64,000 bases of DNA from Epibacterium ulvae (lineage in GTDB: Bacteria > Pseudomonadota > Alphaproteobacteria > Rhodobacterales > Rhodobacteraceae), in contig NZ_JAHHIR010000022.1 in assembly GCF_018678075.1 (NCBI RefSeq), positions 148,637 to 212,636 on the forward strand, read 5' to 3'. The position numbers and the translations under genes were made by a program. Positions 1 to 9,350 of the stretch are shown here, piece after piece. The notes beneath the pieces are model-generated. The model did no database searches. It was not told the origin of the DNA and saw nothing but the letters and a program-made list of their open reading frames with translations. Numbering within the stretch: position 1 is the first letter of the stretch; the number at the start of each line of letters is the position of its first letter.

Positions 1-1694
1 CCAGCGATGCGGCGGTTGTCTGTGTGCCCGCCGATGCCGAGGCGGCCGTTCTGAGCGCGCCCTATTTGCGCAAAGTCGAAGAAGCCGGGTTGCCGGTGTT
101 TCTGTTTATCAATCGGATAGATCAGGCACGGGGCCGTGTTGCTGAGATTCTGGCCGCTTTGCAGACCTATTGCGCCCATCATCTGGTGCTGCGGCAGATC
201 CCTTTGCGCCAAGAGGGGCACGTTGTAGGGGCTGTTGATCTGATTTCGGAACGAGCCTGGGCCTATCGGACGGGGAAACCTTCGTCATTGGTAGAACTGC
301 CAGAGGCGATGAGATCGCGCGAGAGTGAGGCGCGCGCCGAATTGTTGGAGGCGCTGGCAGATTTTGATGACGCCCTGTTGGAGGAGCTGATCGAGGATCA
401 AGAGATCCTGCCCAAGGAAATTTACGATGTCGCCACTCGCACGCTGCAACATTCCGATCTGATCCCGGCCTTTTTGGGGGCCGCGCAACATTGCAACGGC
501 GTGATGCGCCTGATGAAATCACTGCGCCACGAAGCGCCTCCGGTGGAACAGGCGCTTGCCCGGATTTCACCCGGTGGTCGGGTTGTGGCGGTGGGCTGCA
601 CAGGCGAGCTGGTCAAACATCTGGGCAAATCCGTGCTGTTGCGGGCGATGAACGCCGATTGCTGCAGCGGTAATGAGGTGGCAGGCGCGGCCTTGGGCGG
701 GCTTACGATGGTGTCTAAATCGGGCAACGGCAGCCTTCAGATGGGCGACCTGGGGCGGGTGGTGAAATCCGATCACCTACGGCTGGGGCAAGTTTATCTC
801 AAAGACGGAGCGCGGGCCTTGCCCGACTGGGCGCAGCCTCGACCCGCAACCTATCGCCGCCTGATCACCCCGACGCATCAACGTGACGAAACCCGCCTGT
901 CCACCGCCTTGGACCGGATGGTTGAGGTGGATCCCGCCATGAAGGTCACCCAGGATGAGTCTACGGGCCACGCACTGTTGAACCTGCAAGGGCCCCAGCA
1001 TCTGCGCCGTGTGATGGAGACGCTAAAGGGCGAATTCGGTGTCGAGGTTGAGGCCGCGCAGGTGCCGCCGGCCCTGCGGGAGACCATCACCAAACCGGTT
1101 CAAATCCACCACAGGCATCGCAAACAATCCGGCGGCGCTGGGCAGTTTGCTGATGTGGTGCTGGAGATTGCGCCGCAATCGCGCAGTGGCGGCGTGTCCT
1201 TTGCGGAATGTGTCAAAGGCGGTGCTGTGCCCAAGAACTATATCCCTTCGGTCGAACAGGGCGCGCGCGAAGCCCTGCAACAGGGTCTGAACGGGTATCC
1301 AATTGTCGATGTGGCGATCACGCTTAAGGATGGGAAGCACCATTCGGTCGACAGTTCGGACTATGCGTTCCGCACGGCCGGGAAAAACGCGGTGCGTGAG
1401 GCGTTGAAAGAGGCGGGCTTGGTCCTGTTGCAGCCCATCGTCAAAGTGGCGATCCATGTGCCATCGGTGTTCTCGGGCAATCTGGTGCCGATGGTCAGCG
1501 GTATGAAAGGGCAGATCCTGGGGTTTGAGGCCGAACAGAACGCCGCCGGATGGGATCTGTTTGAAACGCTGCTGCCGATGGCCGCAGAGGATGAGCTGTG
1601 TCACGCATTGGCCAGCGCCACCCGGGGCACCGCCTGGTTTCAAAGCGGCTTTGACCATTACGAGGAGGCGCGGCGCGCGGATTTCATCACCTGA
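1..1694 (+). CDS. Elongation factor G-like GTPase (5' end outside window)
   Basis: Translational GTPase related to EF-G. The reading frame is open from base 3, so the gene begins upstream and the G1-G3 motifs are not visible. The G4 motif reads FINRIDQ where canonical EF-G has NKxD. After the G domain come an EF-G domain II-like segment, a domain IV stretch with IHHRHRKQSGGAGQFADV, and a C-terminal domain V with SGMKGQILGFEAEQ, the order seen in EF-G. It resembles the shorter FusA2-like paralogues often annotated 'elongation factor G-like protein', not the main translocase, whose sequence is much more conserved. Its role is not known from sequence; ribosome binding or recycling is an inference. 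Confidence 0.85.
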   Translation, partial: SDAAVVCVPADAEAAVLSAPYLRKVEEAGLPVFLFINRIDQARGRVAEILAALQTYCAHHLVLRQIPLRQEGHVVGAVDLISERAWAYRTGKPSSLVELPEAMRSRESEARAELLEALADFDDALLEELIEDQEILPKEIYDVATRTLQHSDLIPAFLGAAQHCNGVMRLMKSLRHEAPPVEQALARISPGGRVVAVGCTGELVKHLGKSVLLRAMNADCCSGNEVAGAALGGLTMVSKSGNGSLQMGDLGRVVKSDHLRLGQVYLKDGARALPDWAQPRPATYRRLITPTHQRDETRLSTALDRMVEVDPAMKVTQDESTGHALLNLQGPQHLRRVMETLKGEFGVEVEAAQVPPALRETITKPVQIHHRHRKQSGGAGQFADVVLEIAPQSRSGGVSFAECVKGGAVPKNYIPSVEQGAREALQQGLNGYPIVDVAITLKDGKHHSVDSSDYAFRTAGKNAVREALKEAGLVLLQPIVKVAIHVPSVFSGNLVPMVSGMKGQILGFEAEQNAAGWDLFETLLPMAAEDELCHALASATRGTAWFQSGFDHYEEARRADFIT

Positions 1695-1768
1695 TGGCGC
1701 AGGGGCTTGTCAAAAAGAGAGGGCGGGCGTAGTGGCAAAAGTCTGAACAAGACGAAAGCCCGCTGATC

Positions 1769-2296
1769 ATGGATGCCTCATCGCTTTATCAGGACAGCCT
1801 GCCCATCACATCCGATGCGTTTCTGGCGCAGCTGGACGCATGGGATATTCCCTATGCTCTGCACACCCATGTGCCGCTGCGCACTGTGGAGGATGCAAAA
1901 TCGATCGAAGCCGCATTGACGGTTGCGGGGGAAAAGGCGTTTCGAATCAAAAACCTGTATCTGCGGGACCGCAAGAAACGCAATCATCTGGTGACGTTGG
2001 AACAGGACCGAGACATCGACCTAAAGGCGCTGGCGGTTCAGCTGGGATTGAGCAACCTGTCCTTTGGCTCGCCTGAGCGTTTGATGCAGCATTTGGGTAT
2101 TCGCCCCGGTGCCGTCAGCCCGCTGGCCATGGTCAACGGTGTCCAGCACGAGGTCACATTTTATATGGATCGCGCTGCCCAAGAGGTGGACGTCATCTAT
2201 ATGCATCCGCTGGTCAATGATCGCACGGTTGCCATGGCGCGCGCTGATCTGATGCGGTGGTTTGACCAAATCGGCTGTTTAGTGATCTGGATCTAA
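1769..2296 (+). CDS. Prolyl-tRNA editing protein, YbaK/ProXp-ala family
   Basis: Predicted free-standing deacylase that hydrolyses mischarged aminoacyl-tRNA, most likely Ala-tRNA(Pro), in the cytoplasm. The 175-residue length fits the single-domain family. Visible family landmarks are the lysine-containing strand FRIKNLYLRDRKKRNHLV near residues 51-68, the LGL and SFGSPERL segment near residues 90-105, and GAVSPLAMVNG near residues 115-125, matching the GSVTPFALIND-type motif. ProXp-ala, YbaK and ProXp-x separate only by fine substrate-pocket residues, so the exact amino acid removed is an inference. It stands alone, about 75 bases after the EF-G-like gene. Confidence 0.8.
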   Translation: MDASSLYQDSLPITSDAFLAQLDAWDIPYALHTHVPLRTVEDAKSIEAALTVAGEKAFRIKNLYLRDRKKRNHLVTLEQDRDIDLKALAVQLGLSNLSFGSPERLMQHLGIRPGAVSPLAMVNGVQHEVTFYMDRAAQEVDVIYMHPLVNDRTVAMARADLMRWFDQIGCLVIWI

Positions 2297-2404
2297 AACA
2301 CAAGGCGCGGGCCGATGCGCATGCGCGACCGTTGCGGCACGGGAATAACTGCCTATATTCTCAACGGTAAAATGTAATTTGATGAGCGTGTTGCGGAGAG
2401 TATC

Positions 2405-3280
2405 ATGGAAAATTGGGATGAGGTTCGCACCGCCTATCAGGTTGCGCGCATGGGCACGGTGAGCGGTGCCGCAGAGGTTCTGGGCGTGCATCATGCCACG
2501 GTCATCCGTCATATCGATGCGATTGAGGCCCGGCTTGGCGTGAAGCTGTTTCAGCGCCATGCTCGCGGATATACGCCAACCGAATCCGGACAGGATCTGT
2601 TGCGGGTGGCCCAGACTACGGATGACCAGTTCAACCAGCTTGTCGGACGTCTCAAGGGGCAGGGCGATGATGTTTCGGGCGAATTGGTTGTCACCTCAGT
2701 CGAGAGCATGTCGGGCCAATTGGTGCCCATCCTTAACCGGTTTCAAGAGCAGCATCAGGGGTTGATCATTCGCTTTCTGACCGGCTCGCGCTTGTTTCGT
2801 TTGGAATACGGTGAAGCCCATGTGGCCATTCGGGCGGGCTCTGTACCGGATCAACCTGACAATGTGGTGCAGCCGTTTCGGACCCAGCAGTTCGCGCTTT
2901 ATGCGCATCGCGACTATCTGGCGGCCAACGGGCCGTTCAACGGGTTCGAGGACATGGTCAACCATCGCTTTGTGGTGGATGATGACGATGTGCCAAAGGC
3001 CCCGTTCTCCAGATGGATGCGCAATCACGCGCCGGACGGGACAGCGCTGTTTCGGGTGAGTCATATGAATTCCATGGTGCACGCGGTGCTGGCCGGAGCC
3101 GGGATCGGGTTTGTGGCATGTTGGGAGGCGCAGATGCATCCGGACTTGGTGCAGGTTGTCGCACCTATGGATGAATGGCAGGCGCCTTTGTGGATCGTGA
3201 CCCATGTGGATCTGCATCGCACCTCCAAAGTTCAAAGTTTCCTGACCTTCCTAAAAGCCGAGGCCAAAGCGTGGGTCTGA
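2405..3280 (+). CDS. LysR-family transcriptional regulator
   Basis: DNA-binding regulator with an N-terminal winged helix-turn-helix (residues 1-60; GTVSGAAEVLGVHHATVIRH is the helix-turn-helix core) and a C-terminal effector-binding domain of the periplasmic-binding fold, total 291 aa, usual for LysR proteins. The segment beginning VSGELVVTSVES opens the effector domain. The start ATG follows GCGGAGAG at a good distance. Its stop overlaps the start of the downstream EamA transporter, so the two are probably co-transcribed and the transporter is a plausible target. The effector cannot be read from sequence. Confidence 0.9.
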   Translation: MENWDEVRTAYQVARMGTVSGAAEVLGVHHATVIRHIDAIEARLGVKLFQRHARGYTPTESGQDLLRVAQTTDDQFNQLVGRLKGQGDDVSGELVVTSVESMSGQLVPILNRFQEQHQGLIIRFLTGSRLFRLEYGEAHVAIRAGSVPDQPDNVVQPFRTQQFALYAHRDYLAANGPFNGFEDMVNHRFVVDDDDVPKAPFSRWMRNHAPDGTALFRVSHMNSMVHAVLAGAGIGFVACWEAQMHPDLVQVVAPMDEWQAPLWIVTHVDLHRTSKVQSFLTFLKAEAKAWV

Positions 3281-4191
3281 CCCGCAGCGAGTGGCAGGGC
3301 CATGGTGCAATGCTGTTGTTCTCGGCGCTGGTGGGAGGCTCGTTCTCGCTAGGTGCGCAGGTTGCAGGTGAAATCGCACCGGCTGCGTTGAATGCGCTGC
3401 GCTTTGCGATTGCGGCGGCGGTTGTTGGCAGCGTTGTGGCCGCGACAACCGGTCTGAAGCGTGCAAACTTTTGCGCGCCCTGGCGATTTGTGATGATGGG
3501 CACTATCTTTGGCGGATACTTCCTGCTGATGTTTCATGGGCTGCGATATGCGACCTCGGTCAGTACTGCGGCTGTTTACACGCTGACCCCGATCATGGCG
3601 GCTGGGTTCGGCTGGCTGTTGTTGCGCCAGATCACCACCAAACGCATGGCACTGGCACTGGCCATCGGGGCGTTGGGCGCAATGATCGTAATCTTTCGTG
3701 CCGATTGGCAGGCCTTTATGCGGCTGGAGATCGGCAAGGGTGAGGTGATCTATTTCTTTGGCTGCGTCGCGCATGCGGTCTACACCCCGTTGGTCCGACG
3801 GCTCAATCGCGGCGAGCCGGCCGGCAGTTTCACCTTTGGCATGTTGATTGCCGGAACGGTGGTGCTGACGCTCTTTGGCTGGCGCGATATCGTGGCAACC
3901 GATTGGGGCGCTTTGCGGCCGTTGGTGTGGATCACGATTGCCTATCTGGCGGTGTTTGCCAGCGCGGCGACCTTTGTCCTGTTGCAATTTGCCACCCTGC
4001 GTCTGCCCTCGGCCAAGGTCATGGCCTATAACTATCTTGTGCCAAGCTGGGTGATCCTGTGGGATCTGGGTGTCGGGTTTTCGCTGCCCAATGGTCTGGT
4101 GTTTTTGGGGCCGGTTCTGTCGATCTTGGCGCTGACGTTACTGTTGCGCGGCGATGGGCATAATGCGTTTGACACAAAGGCCGATGTATAA
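3271..4191 (+). CDS. EamA/DMT-superfamily membrane transporter
   Basis: Predicted inner-membrane permease of the drug/metabolite transporter superfamily: two tandem EamA domains giving about ten hydrophobic segments, 306 aa from the GTG at 3271. That start overlaps the last codons of the LysR gene; an in-frame ATG at 3310 is an alternative that would shorten the N-terminal tail by 13 residues. Opening motifs such as ALVGGSFSLGAQVAGEIAP and the conserved NALRF after the first loop are typical. Substrate is unknown; DMT proteins export amino acids, metabolites or drugs. The frame is open further upstream, but that part lies inside the LysR gene and lacks family similarity. Confidence 0.85.
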   Translation: MGLTRSEWQGHGAMLLFSALVGGSFSLGAQVAGEIAPAALNALRFAIAAAVVGSVVAATTGLKRANFCAPWRFVMMGTIFGGYFLLMFHGLRYATSVSTAAVYTLTPIMAAGFGWLLLRQITTKRMALALAIGALGAMIVIFRADWQAFMRLEIGKGEVIYFFGCVAHAVYTPLVRRLNRGEPAGSFTFGMLIAGTVVLTLFGWRDIVATDWGALRPLVWITIAYLAVFASAATFVLLQFATLRLPSAKVMAYNYLVPSWVILWDLGVGFSLPNGLVFLGPVLSILALTLLLRGDGHNAFDTKADV

Positions 4192-4219
4192 GGGCTCCAA
4201 ACAGACATCGGATCCTGTG

Positions 4220-5056
4220 ATGATTGAACTGACCTACCGCTTTGCGATCTCCAAAGATGCGCGTTTTGTGACGCCTATGGGCATGACAACGCCGCATGTC
4301 TCTGTGCTTGGCTTTGATATCGAGGGCGCGCGCGTCAGCGGTGTTGCAGCGCCCAACTGCGCCCAGATGCTGGCGTTTGGCGTGCCCGAAGCTAGTGAGA
4401 TCGCCCTTCGTGTGCAATTCGCCCCCGAAGGTCCCGGTTATCCCGAGCAGATGTTCCACCCCACCGACAGCCGCTACACACGCAGCGCGGCGGCTCTGGC
4501 TGGCGAAACCCGCAGCATTGCCGAGGCCGCAGGCGGTGGCGCCGCAGGGTTGCAGGCGATTGTGAACCATGTGGCGGGATTGTTCGAATATGGCCATCCC
4601 GAAGAGCGGTTCTATGATGGACAAGACGAGCTGCCCCAATTGTGTAGCCTGGCCCAAGGGTCTTGCGTCGATATCAATGCCTATCTGATCGCGGCCCTGC
4701 GTGCGGCGGGATATGAGGCGGGTTATATCTACGGTGTTTTTGTCCCCGAAGAAAAACAAACCTGGGCCGAAGATGGCCATTGTTGGGTTGTGACTCGCCA
4801 CTATGGTGTCTGTCAGGAATGGGATATCGCGCATTTCCTGAAAATGGGCATGCGTGATATTCGCCCCGGTCTGAACCCAAAACCGGGCGTGCGTCTGCCG
4901 ATGGCGCATTCCATGGGGTGGACCGTGCCTGCGTTGGGGATCCGTGATTTTAAACTGATGGGTTTGCCACTGCTTTTGACCGAAGACGGCGTGCTGGATT
5001 TTCCGGATATGACATTGTCGTTGACCGGATATCAGGACTTGGCGGCCCAGACCTGA
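4220..5056 (+). CDS. Transglutaminase-like domain protein
   Basis: Cytoplasmic protein with a C-terminal transglutaminase/cysteine-protease-like core. The triad is visible: Cys in GSCVDINAYLIAALRAAG, His in EDGHCWVV and Asp in QEWDIAHFL. An N-terminal domain of about 100 residues (MIELTYRFAISKDARFVTP) precedes it. Some family members cleave or remodel proteins and others are linked to NRPS-like or cyanophycin-like products, so the substrate is unknown. The frame also offers ATGs at 4154 and 4184, inside the preceding transporter gene. I prefer 4220 because homologous-looking sequence starts there, but no strong ribosome binding site decides it. Confidence 0.75.
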   Translation: MIELTYRFAISKDARFVTPMGMTTPHVSVLGFDIEGARVSGVAAPNCAQMLAFGVPEASEIALRVQFAPEGPGYPEQMFHPTDSRYTRSAAALAGETRSIAEAAGGGAAGLQAIVNHVAGLFEYGHPEERFYDGQDELPQLCSLAQGSCVDINAYLIAALRAAGYEAGYIYGVFVPEEKQTWAEDGHCWVVTRHYGVCQEWDIAHFLKMGMRDIRPGLNPKPGVRLPMAHSMGWTVPALGIRDFKLMGLPLLLTEDGVLDFPDMTLSLTGYQDLAAQT

Positions 5057-5065
5057 AGCGCAAAT

Positions 5066-5416
5066 CTAACCCGGTGTTGCGTCCTCGGACGGGGCGTCGC
5101 TGAGTTCGCGTTCGAGAAAGCGTTCAAAATCGTCAAGGTTCACGGGTTCGAACTGGCCAAACCCTTGCATCCAGACAGACGCCGCGCGCAGGGCATCGGG
5201 TTGCAGTTTGCACCATTTGACCCGCCCGCGTTTTTCCTGCGCGATCAGACCGGCGCGTGTTAAAATGGTCAGATGCTTGGAAATGGCGGCAAGCGACATC
5301 TCAAACGGGTCGGCCACATCAGTGACCGCCATATCATCTTCGAGCAGCATATTCAGGATCTCACGGCGTGTGGGATCGGCGAGGGCCGCAAAGACTGTGT
5401 CGAGGGTGTTGCTCAT
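5066..5416 (-). CDS. ArsR/SmtB-family winged-helix regulator
   Basis: Small transcriptional repressor, about 116 aa. The ArsR pattern is clear: LADPTRREILNMLLEDDMAVTDVADPFEMSLAAISKHLTILTRAGLI covers helix-turn-helix and wing. There is no metal-binding CxC pair in the recognition helix, so it is more like the SdpR/aspartate-type ArsR repressors of the kind often paired with SRPBCC or transporter genes. I start it at MSNTL; an in-frame ATG three codons earlier is possible. Divergent from the downstream EamA transporter with about 90 bases between, so control of that transporter is plausible. Convergent with the transglutaminase-like gene. Confidence 0.85.
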   Translation of the reverse strand: MSNTLDTVFAALADPTRREILNMLLEDDMAVTDVADPFEMSLAAISKHLTILTRAGLIAQEKRGRVKWCKLQPDALRAASVWMQGFGQFEPVNLDDFERFLERELSDAPSEDATPG

Positions 5417-5505
5417 GACGATCATACCTAAACCGCAAGCTTCGGATCGACAATCCCGGTTAAAGGGCGAATAAGCGACAGGCACGACAGAAGGAGCCAG
5501 TCGGT

Positions 5506-6393
5506 ATGGCATTGCAGCATTGGTTGATCATTATCCTGTTGGGCATCGGATGGGGCATGTCCTTTATGTTCAATGCCATCCTATTGCAGGAAGTCGGCCC
5601 ATTTGTGGTGGCCGCAGGGCGGGTCGCCTTTGGCGCGTTGGGATGCTGGGCCTATCTGCTGCTGCGCGGGGTCAAAGGACAGCTGCCGTATCGCACCGCA
5701 TTGGCGTTGATGGCCTTTGGCGGTCTGGCCTATTCGGCGCCATTTACCTTTTATGCCCTGGGGCAGCAGCATATCGCCAGTGGCGTTGCGGGCATTATCA
5801 ACGCGACCACGCCTGCGCTGGCCGTGGTGGTGGCGCATTTCTGGCCCGGCGGCGAACGCGCGACCTGGCTAAAATCTGTCGGCGTTTTGTGCGGCCTGTC
5901 GGGGATTGCAGTTCTGTCACTGCCGCTGTTGCGCTCGGGCGAAGGATCGGCGGTCTGGGCGGTGATGATCACCCTATGTGCGCCGGTGTGTTATGCCTTT
6001 TCTGTCAATGTCGCACGCCAGTTTCGCGCCATTGAACCGGTTGTCTTGGTCTCATGGGCGCTAACCGGCGCGACCCTGTGCCAGATCCCGGTGACCCTAC
6101 TGTTTGACGAGGTGCCGACGGGGTTGAGCCTGCAGGCCCTGGCGGCGTTTGCGGCGATTGGCTTTGTGCTGACCTCTGCGGCCTTTATCATCTTTTACTG
6201 GGTGTTGCCCAAAGTGGGGCCCACCAATATCACCCTGCCAACCATGATTGCGCCGGCCTCTGCCTTGTTCTTTGGCGCTTGGGCCTTGGGCGAACAGCTG
6301 ACGCGGGCACATGGCGTCGGCCTTGCGGTGATCTTGGTTGGCCTGTTGCTGATCGACGGGCGTCTGTTCAAGTCACTGGCCGCACGAGCCTGA
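5506..6393 (+). CDS. EamA/DMT-superfamily membrane transporter
   Basis: Second DMT-type permease in the window, 295 aa, about ten hydrophobic segments in two EamA repeats. N-terminal GWGMSFMFNAILLQEVGP and the second-half motif VAHFWPGGERATWLKSVGVLCG are typical of the family. The start is supported by GAAGGAGCC ending about 10 bases upstream. It is divergently oriented from the ArsR regulator, which suggests local control. It is not a recent duplicate of the EamA protein at 3271, since the sequences differ throughout. Substrate unknown. Confidence 0.88.
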   Translation: MALQHWLIIILLGIGWGMSFMFNAILLQEVGPFVVAAGRVAFGALGCWAYLLLRGVKGQLPYRTALALMAFGGLAYSAPFTFYALGQQHIASGVAGIINATTPALAVVVAHFWPGGERATWLKSVGVLCGLSGIAVLSLPLLRSGEGSAVWAVMITLCAPVCYAFSVNVARQFRAIEPVVLVSWALTGATLCQIPVTLLFDEVPTGLSLQALAAFAAIGFVLTSAAFIIFYWVLPKVGPTNITLPTMIAPASALFFGAWALGEQLTRAHGVGLAVILVGLLLIDGRLFKSLAARA

Positions 6394-6614
6394 ACAGGGG
6401 TCTGAAAACTAAGATCAACCATTTGGTTGAATATAGCATTTGAACGCTGTCATAGGGTCTGACCGCCCAAGGGCGGCGTTTTCGATTTTTAGATTTCCTT
6501 TAAGTGTCTGAAAGTAAATGACATAATGTGCGACCTTTTGCTGTGTCTGGGTCGTTGACTCTTGAACCTTCACCCCTTAGCAACCATTGCAGAATTCGCG
6601 TGAGGATGGTGCCC

Positions 6615-6953
6615 GTGATTGACGACGACCAAAAGCAGCGCTTGGCGCAGCTTGAGGCGCGGTTGAGCGAGGTGCGTAAGGCCCAGGAGCCCAAGCCGCG
6701 CACGGAGGAACATTATACGATGGCCAATCAGGCTTGGCGTATGGTGACGGAATTAGTGGCCGGTTTGGTGATCGGCCTTGGCATCGGGTATGGGCTGGAT
6801 AGCCTGTTCGGGACGATCCCGATCTTTCTGGTGACATTTACATTGCTGGGCCTTGTCGCGGGCATACGGGTCATGATCCGCAGCGCGAACGAGATCCAGG
6901 AGACGAAACTGGCCGAAGAGGCCGACGAAAAAGAGACGCAAGACCGGGATTGA
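6615..6953 (+). CDS. atpI: ATP synthase F0 accessory protein AtpI
   Basis: Small membrane protein at the head of the F0 gene cluster, about 112 aa. It has a charged N-terminal helix (DDDQKQRLAQLEARLSEVRKAQE), two hydrophobic helices (VTELVAGLVIGLGIGYGLD and IFLVTFTLLGLVAGIRVM) and an acidic tail. AtpI helps assemble the c-ring and is linked to Mg2+ uptake in other bacteria. I choose the GTG at 6615 because GAGGA lies about 8 bases before it; an ATG three codons earlier sits too close to that site. Longer starts upstream add unrelated sequence. About 220 bases before it carry no gene and should hold the operon promoter. Confidence 0.85.
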   Translation: MIDDDQKQRLAQLEARLSEVRKAQEPKPRTEEHYTMANQAWRMVTELVAGLVIGLGIGYGLDSLFGTIPIFLVTFTLLGLVAGIRVMIRSANEIQETKLAEEADEKETQDRD

Positions 6954-6980
6954 TCCCTCGGCGACAGGAGACACGGGACG

Positions 6981-7784
6981 ATGGGCAAGATTTTCTTTTA
7001 TGTGGCGCTCGCTGCAGTCGTACTTTCGGGGCTTCTCTTTGCTCCCGAAGAGGCCGGCCTGGCAATTCACCCGGTTGACCAGTTTGAGGTCAAATCCCTG
7101 TTCGGTGGTGGCCACGTTGGTATGATGACCCCGACAAACGTCACCCTGTGGATGGTTGTTGCGATCGTCGCGATCTTTGCTCTGCTGGTTCTTGGCTCTT
7201 CGGGCCGTGCGATTGTCCCGTCGCGCGCTCAGTCGGTTGCTGAACTGGCTTATGGCTTTATCTACAAGATGGTCGAAGATGTGGCTGGCAAAGACGCCGT
7301 CAAGTTCTTCCCTTATATCATGACCCTGTTCATGTTCATCGTGACTGCCAACTTCCTTGGCTTGATCCCGATGTCCTTTACCACCACCTCGCATTTTGCC
7401 GTCACCGGCGTTCTGGCGATCCTGGTGTTCGTGACCGTGACCCTGATCGGGTTTGTTATGCACGGTGCCAAGTTCCTGGCACTGTTCTGGGTCTCCTCTG
7501 CGCCTCTGCCGCTGCGTCCGGTTCTGGCCTTGATCGAGGTGATCTCCTACTTCGTGCGCCCCGTCAGCCTCTGCATTCGTCTGGCTGGTAACATCATGGC
7601 GGGCCACGCTGTTCTGAAAGTTTTTGCGGGGTTTGCCGCAGGTCTGGGACTGTTCTCCTTCCTGCCGATCTTCGCCATCAGCGCCTTCTATGCGCTCGAA
7701 GTTCTCGTGGCCTTCATTCAGGCTTACGTATTCACCATTCTGACCTGCGTGTATCTGAAAGACGCGCTGCATCCGTCGCACTAA
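6981..7784 (+). CDS. atpB: ATP synthase F0 subunit a
   Basis: Membrane proton channel subunit, 267 aa. The essential arginine lies in [14 protein letters not shown] (near residue 195), and the last helices contain [17 protein letters not shown] with the conserved Glu/Gln positions. The start ATG follows GACAGGAGACACGGG. It couples proton flow to rotation of the c-ring and sits in its normal place between atpI and atpE. Length and sequence look intact. Confidence 0.98.
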   Translation: MGKIFFYVALAAVVLSGLLFAPEEAGLAIHPVDQFEVKSLFGGGHVGMMTPTNVTLWMVVAIVAIFALLVLGSSGRAIVPSRAQSVAELAYGFIYKMVEDVAGKDAVKFFPYIMTLFMFIVTANFLGLIPMSFTTTSHFAVTGVLAILVFVTVTLIGFVMHGAKFLALFWVSSAPLPLRPVLALIEVISYFVRPVSLCIRLAGNIMAGHAVLKVFAGFAAGLGLFSFLPIFAISAFYALEVLVAFIQAYVFTILTCVYLKDALHPSH

Positions 7785-7845
7785 GGCACGGCTGCACAGG
7801 TCTGAACTCTAAATCCGCAACTTCCAATCGTAAGGAGAATTCACA

Positions 7846-8070
7846 ATGGAAGGCGAACTCGCACACATCGGCGCTGGTCTGGCTGGCATGGGTACTGGTA
7901 TTGCTGCACTGGGTGTTGGCAACGTTGCTGCTAACTTCTTGGCAGGCGCACTGCGCAACCCCTCTGCGGCTGCTTCGCAAACCGCAACTCTGTTCATCGG
8001 TATCGCATTTGCAGAAGCTCTGGGCATCTTCTCGTTCCTGGTTGCTCTGCTGCTGATGTTCGCCGTCTAA
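7846..8070 (+). CDS. atpE: ATP synthase F0 subunit c
   Basis: Proteolipid of the rotor ring, 74 aa. Two hydrophobic helices flank the polar loop ALRNPSAA, and the ion-binding carboxylate is the Glu in [13 protein letters not shown] in the second helix. There is no sodium-type ligand set, so proton coupling is expected. A strong ribosome binding site (AAGGAG) precedes the ATG, as expected for a subunit needed in high copy. Codon use is markedly biased toward preferred codons. Confidence 0.98.
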   Translation: MEGELAHIGAGLAGMGTGIAALGVGNVAANFLAGALRNPSAAASQTATLFIGIAFAEALGIFSFLVALLLMFAV

Positions 8071-8157
8071 GAACCTTCGGAACCTTTTTCCTTACGGCCG
8101 GGCGGGGTGGTTTGCCCATACCGCCCGGTGTAACGGCAAGTTCCTTAGGAGGACGAC

Positions 8158-8724
8158 ATGGCATCAAACTCGCATGACGCAGGTCACGGTGCTGCAGACG
8201 CAGCCCACCACGCAGCAGATGCTGCGCATGGTTCGGGCGGTATGCCGCAACTGGACTTCTCGACCTATGGAAACCAGATCTTCTGGCTCCTGGTCACTCT
8301 TGTCGTGATCTACTTCATCCTGTCGCGCATTGCGCTGCCCCGTATCGCTGCGGTGCTGGCGGAGCGTCAGGGAACCATTACGAATGACTTGGCTGCGGCC
8401 GAGGATCTGAAAGCCAAGGCTGTTGCGGCGGAAGACGCCTACAATAAAGCACTGGCCGAAGCGCGTGGCGAAGCGCAGCGTATTGCTGCTGACGCACGTG
8501 CCGCCATTCAGGCGGACCTGGACGAAGCCATCGCAAAGGCAGACGCCGATATCGCAGCAAAAGCTGCGGAAGCAGAAAAAGCCCTCGCCGAGATCAAAGC
8601 AGGCGCTTTGGAAGCTGTACAAGTTGTTGCAGCCGACACCGCAGCCGAGCTGGTTTCTGCCCTTGGTGGCAAGGCGGACGCAAAAGTAATCGCAGCTTCG
8701 GTTGCTGACCGGATGAAAGGATAG
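8158..8724 (+). CDS. atpF2: ATP synthase F0 subunit b' (second b-type stator subunit)
   Basis: Stator subunit of the split b/b' kind found in Rhodobacterales and photosynthetic bacteria, 188 aa. A His- and Ala-rich N-terminal tail of about 30 residues ([15 protein letters not shown]) precedes a single membrane helix ([17 protein letters not shown]), followed by a long Ala/Glu/Lys-rich helix that forms the right-handed coiled coil. It pairs with the b subunit encoded immediately downstream. AGGAGG lies just before the start. Confidence 0.95.
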   Translation: MASNSHDAGHGAADAAHHAADAAHGSGGMPQLDFSTYGNQIFWLLVTLVVIYFILSRIALPRIAAVLAERQGTITNDLAAAEDLKAKAVAAEDAYNKALAEARGEAQRIAADARAAIQADLDEAIAKADADIAAKAAEAEKALAEIKAGALEAVQVVAADTAAELVSALGGKADAKVIAASVADRMKG

Positions 8725-8728
8725 GGAC

Positions 8729-9292
8729 ATGCGCACAGTTATCGCTCTTGCCCTGACCCTGGGTGCTGCTAGCCCGGCTTTGGCCGCATCTGGTGGCAAA
8801 TTTCTGGCAATGGACAACACAGACTTTGTTGTTCTGCTGGCGTTCCTGCTGTTTGTTGGCATTCTGCTTTATGTCAAAGTGCCTGGCCTTTTGGGCAAGC
8901 AACTTGACGATCGTGCCGAAGGTATCCGCAAGGAGCTGGACGAAGCACGTGCTCTGCGTGAAGAAGCACAGACCATTCTGGCCTCTTACGAGCGCAAGCA
9001 AAAGGAAGTCAGCGAACAAGCTGATCGGATCGTTGCAAGCGCCCGCGAAGAAGCCACTGCGGCGGCTGAACAAGCCAAAGCGGATCTGAAAGTCTCGATC
9101 GAACGTCGCCTTGCTGCGGCCCAAGATCAGATTGCTTCTGCAGAAGCGTCCGCGATCAAGGAAGTGCGCGACCAGGCAATCGACGTTGCCGTAAACGTTG
9201 CGGATGACGTGATCTCTAAACAGCTGTCTGCCGCTGAGGCAAACAAGCTGATTGATGCGGCCATCGCTGACGTCGATAGCAAGCTGCACTAA
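8729..9292 (+). CDS. atpF: ATP synthase F0 subunit b
   Basis: Peripheral-stalk subunit, 187 aa, four bases after the b' gene. An N-terminal hydrophobic stretch (VIALALTLGAASPALAAS) resembles a cleavable signal; the membrane anchor FVVLLAFLLFVGILLYVKV follows, then a charged coiled-coil helix of about 130 residues. F1 genes do not follow; in this group they form a separate operon. The gene ends before a good terminator at 9318-9350. Confidence 0.95.
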   Translation: MRTVIALALTLGAASPALAASGGKFLAMDNTDFVVLLAFLLFVGILLYVKVPGLLGKQLDDRAEGIRKELDEARALREEAQTILASYERKQKEVSEQADRIVASAREEATAAAEQAKADLKVSIERRLAAAQDQIASAEASAIKEVRDQAIDVAVNVADDVISKQLSAAEANKLIDAAIADVDSKLH

Positions 9293-9317
9293 ACCAGCTT
9301 CACATAAGTAATTGATG

Positions 9318-9350
9318 AAACCCGGCCTTTGCGCCGGGTTTTTCTTTTTT
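9318..9350 (+). terminator. Rho-independent terminator after F0 operon
   Basis: Inverted repeat AACCCGGC/GCCGGGTT (9319-9326 with 9333-9340), six-base loop, followed by a T-rich run TTTCTTTTTT. It lies 25 bases after the atpF stop and should end the atpI-atpF transcript. Confidence 0.9.

Noticed and set aside
1098..1111. GGTTCAAATCCACC resembling a tRNA T-arm
   Set aside because: Lies within the EF-G-like coding frame and no acceptor or anticodon arms can be formed around it.
6753..7781. Long minus-strand open frame opposite atpB
   Set aside because: Antisense of atpI-atpB; composition is His/Gln/Asp-rich as expected from the reverse of a hydrophobic gene.
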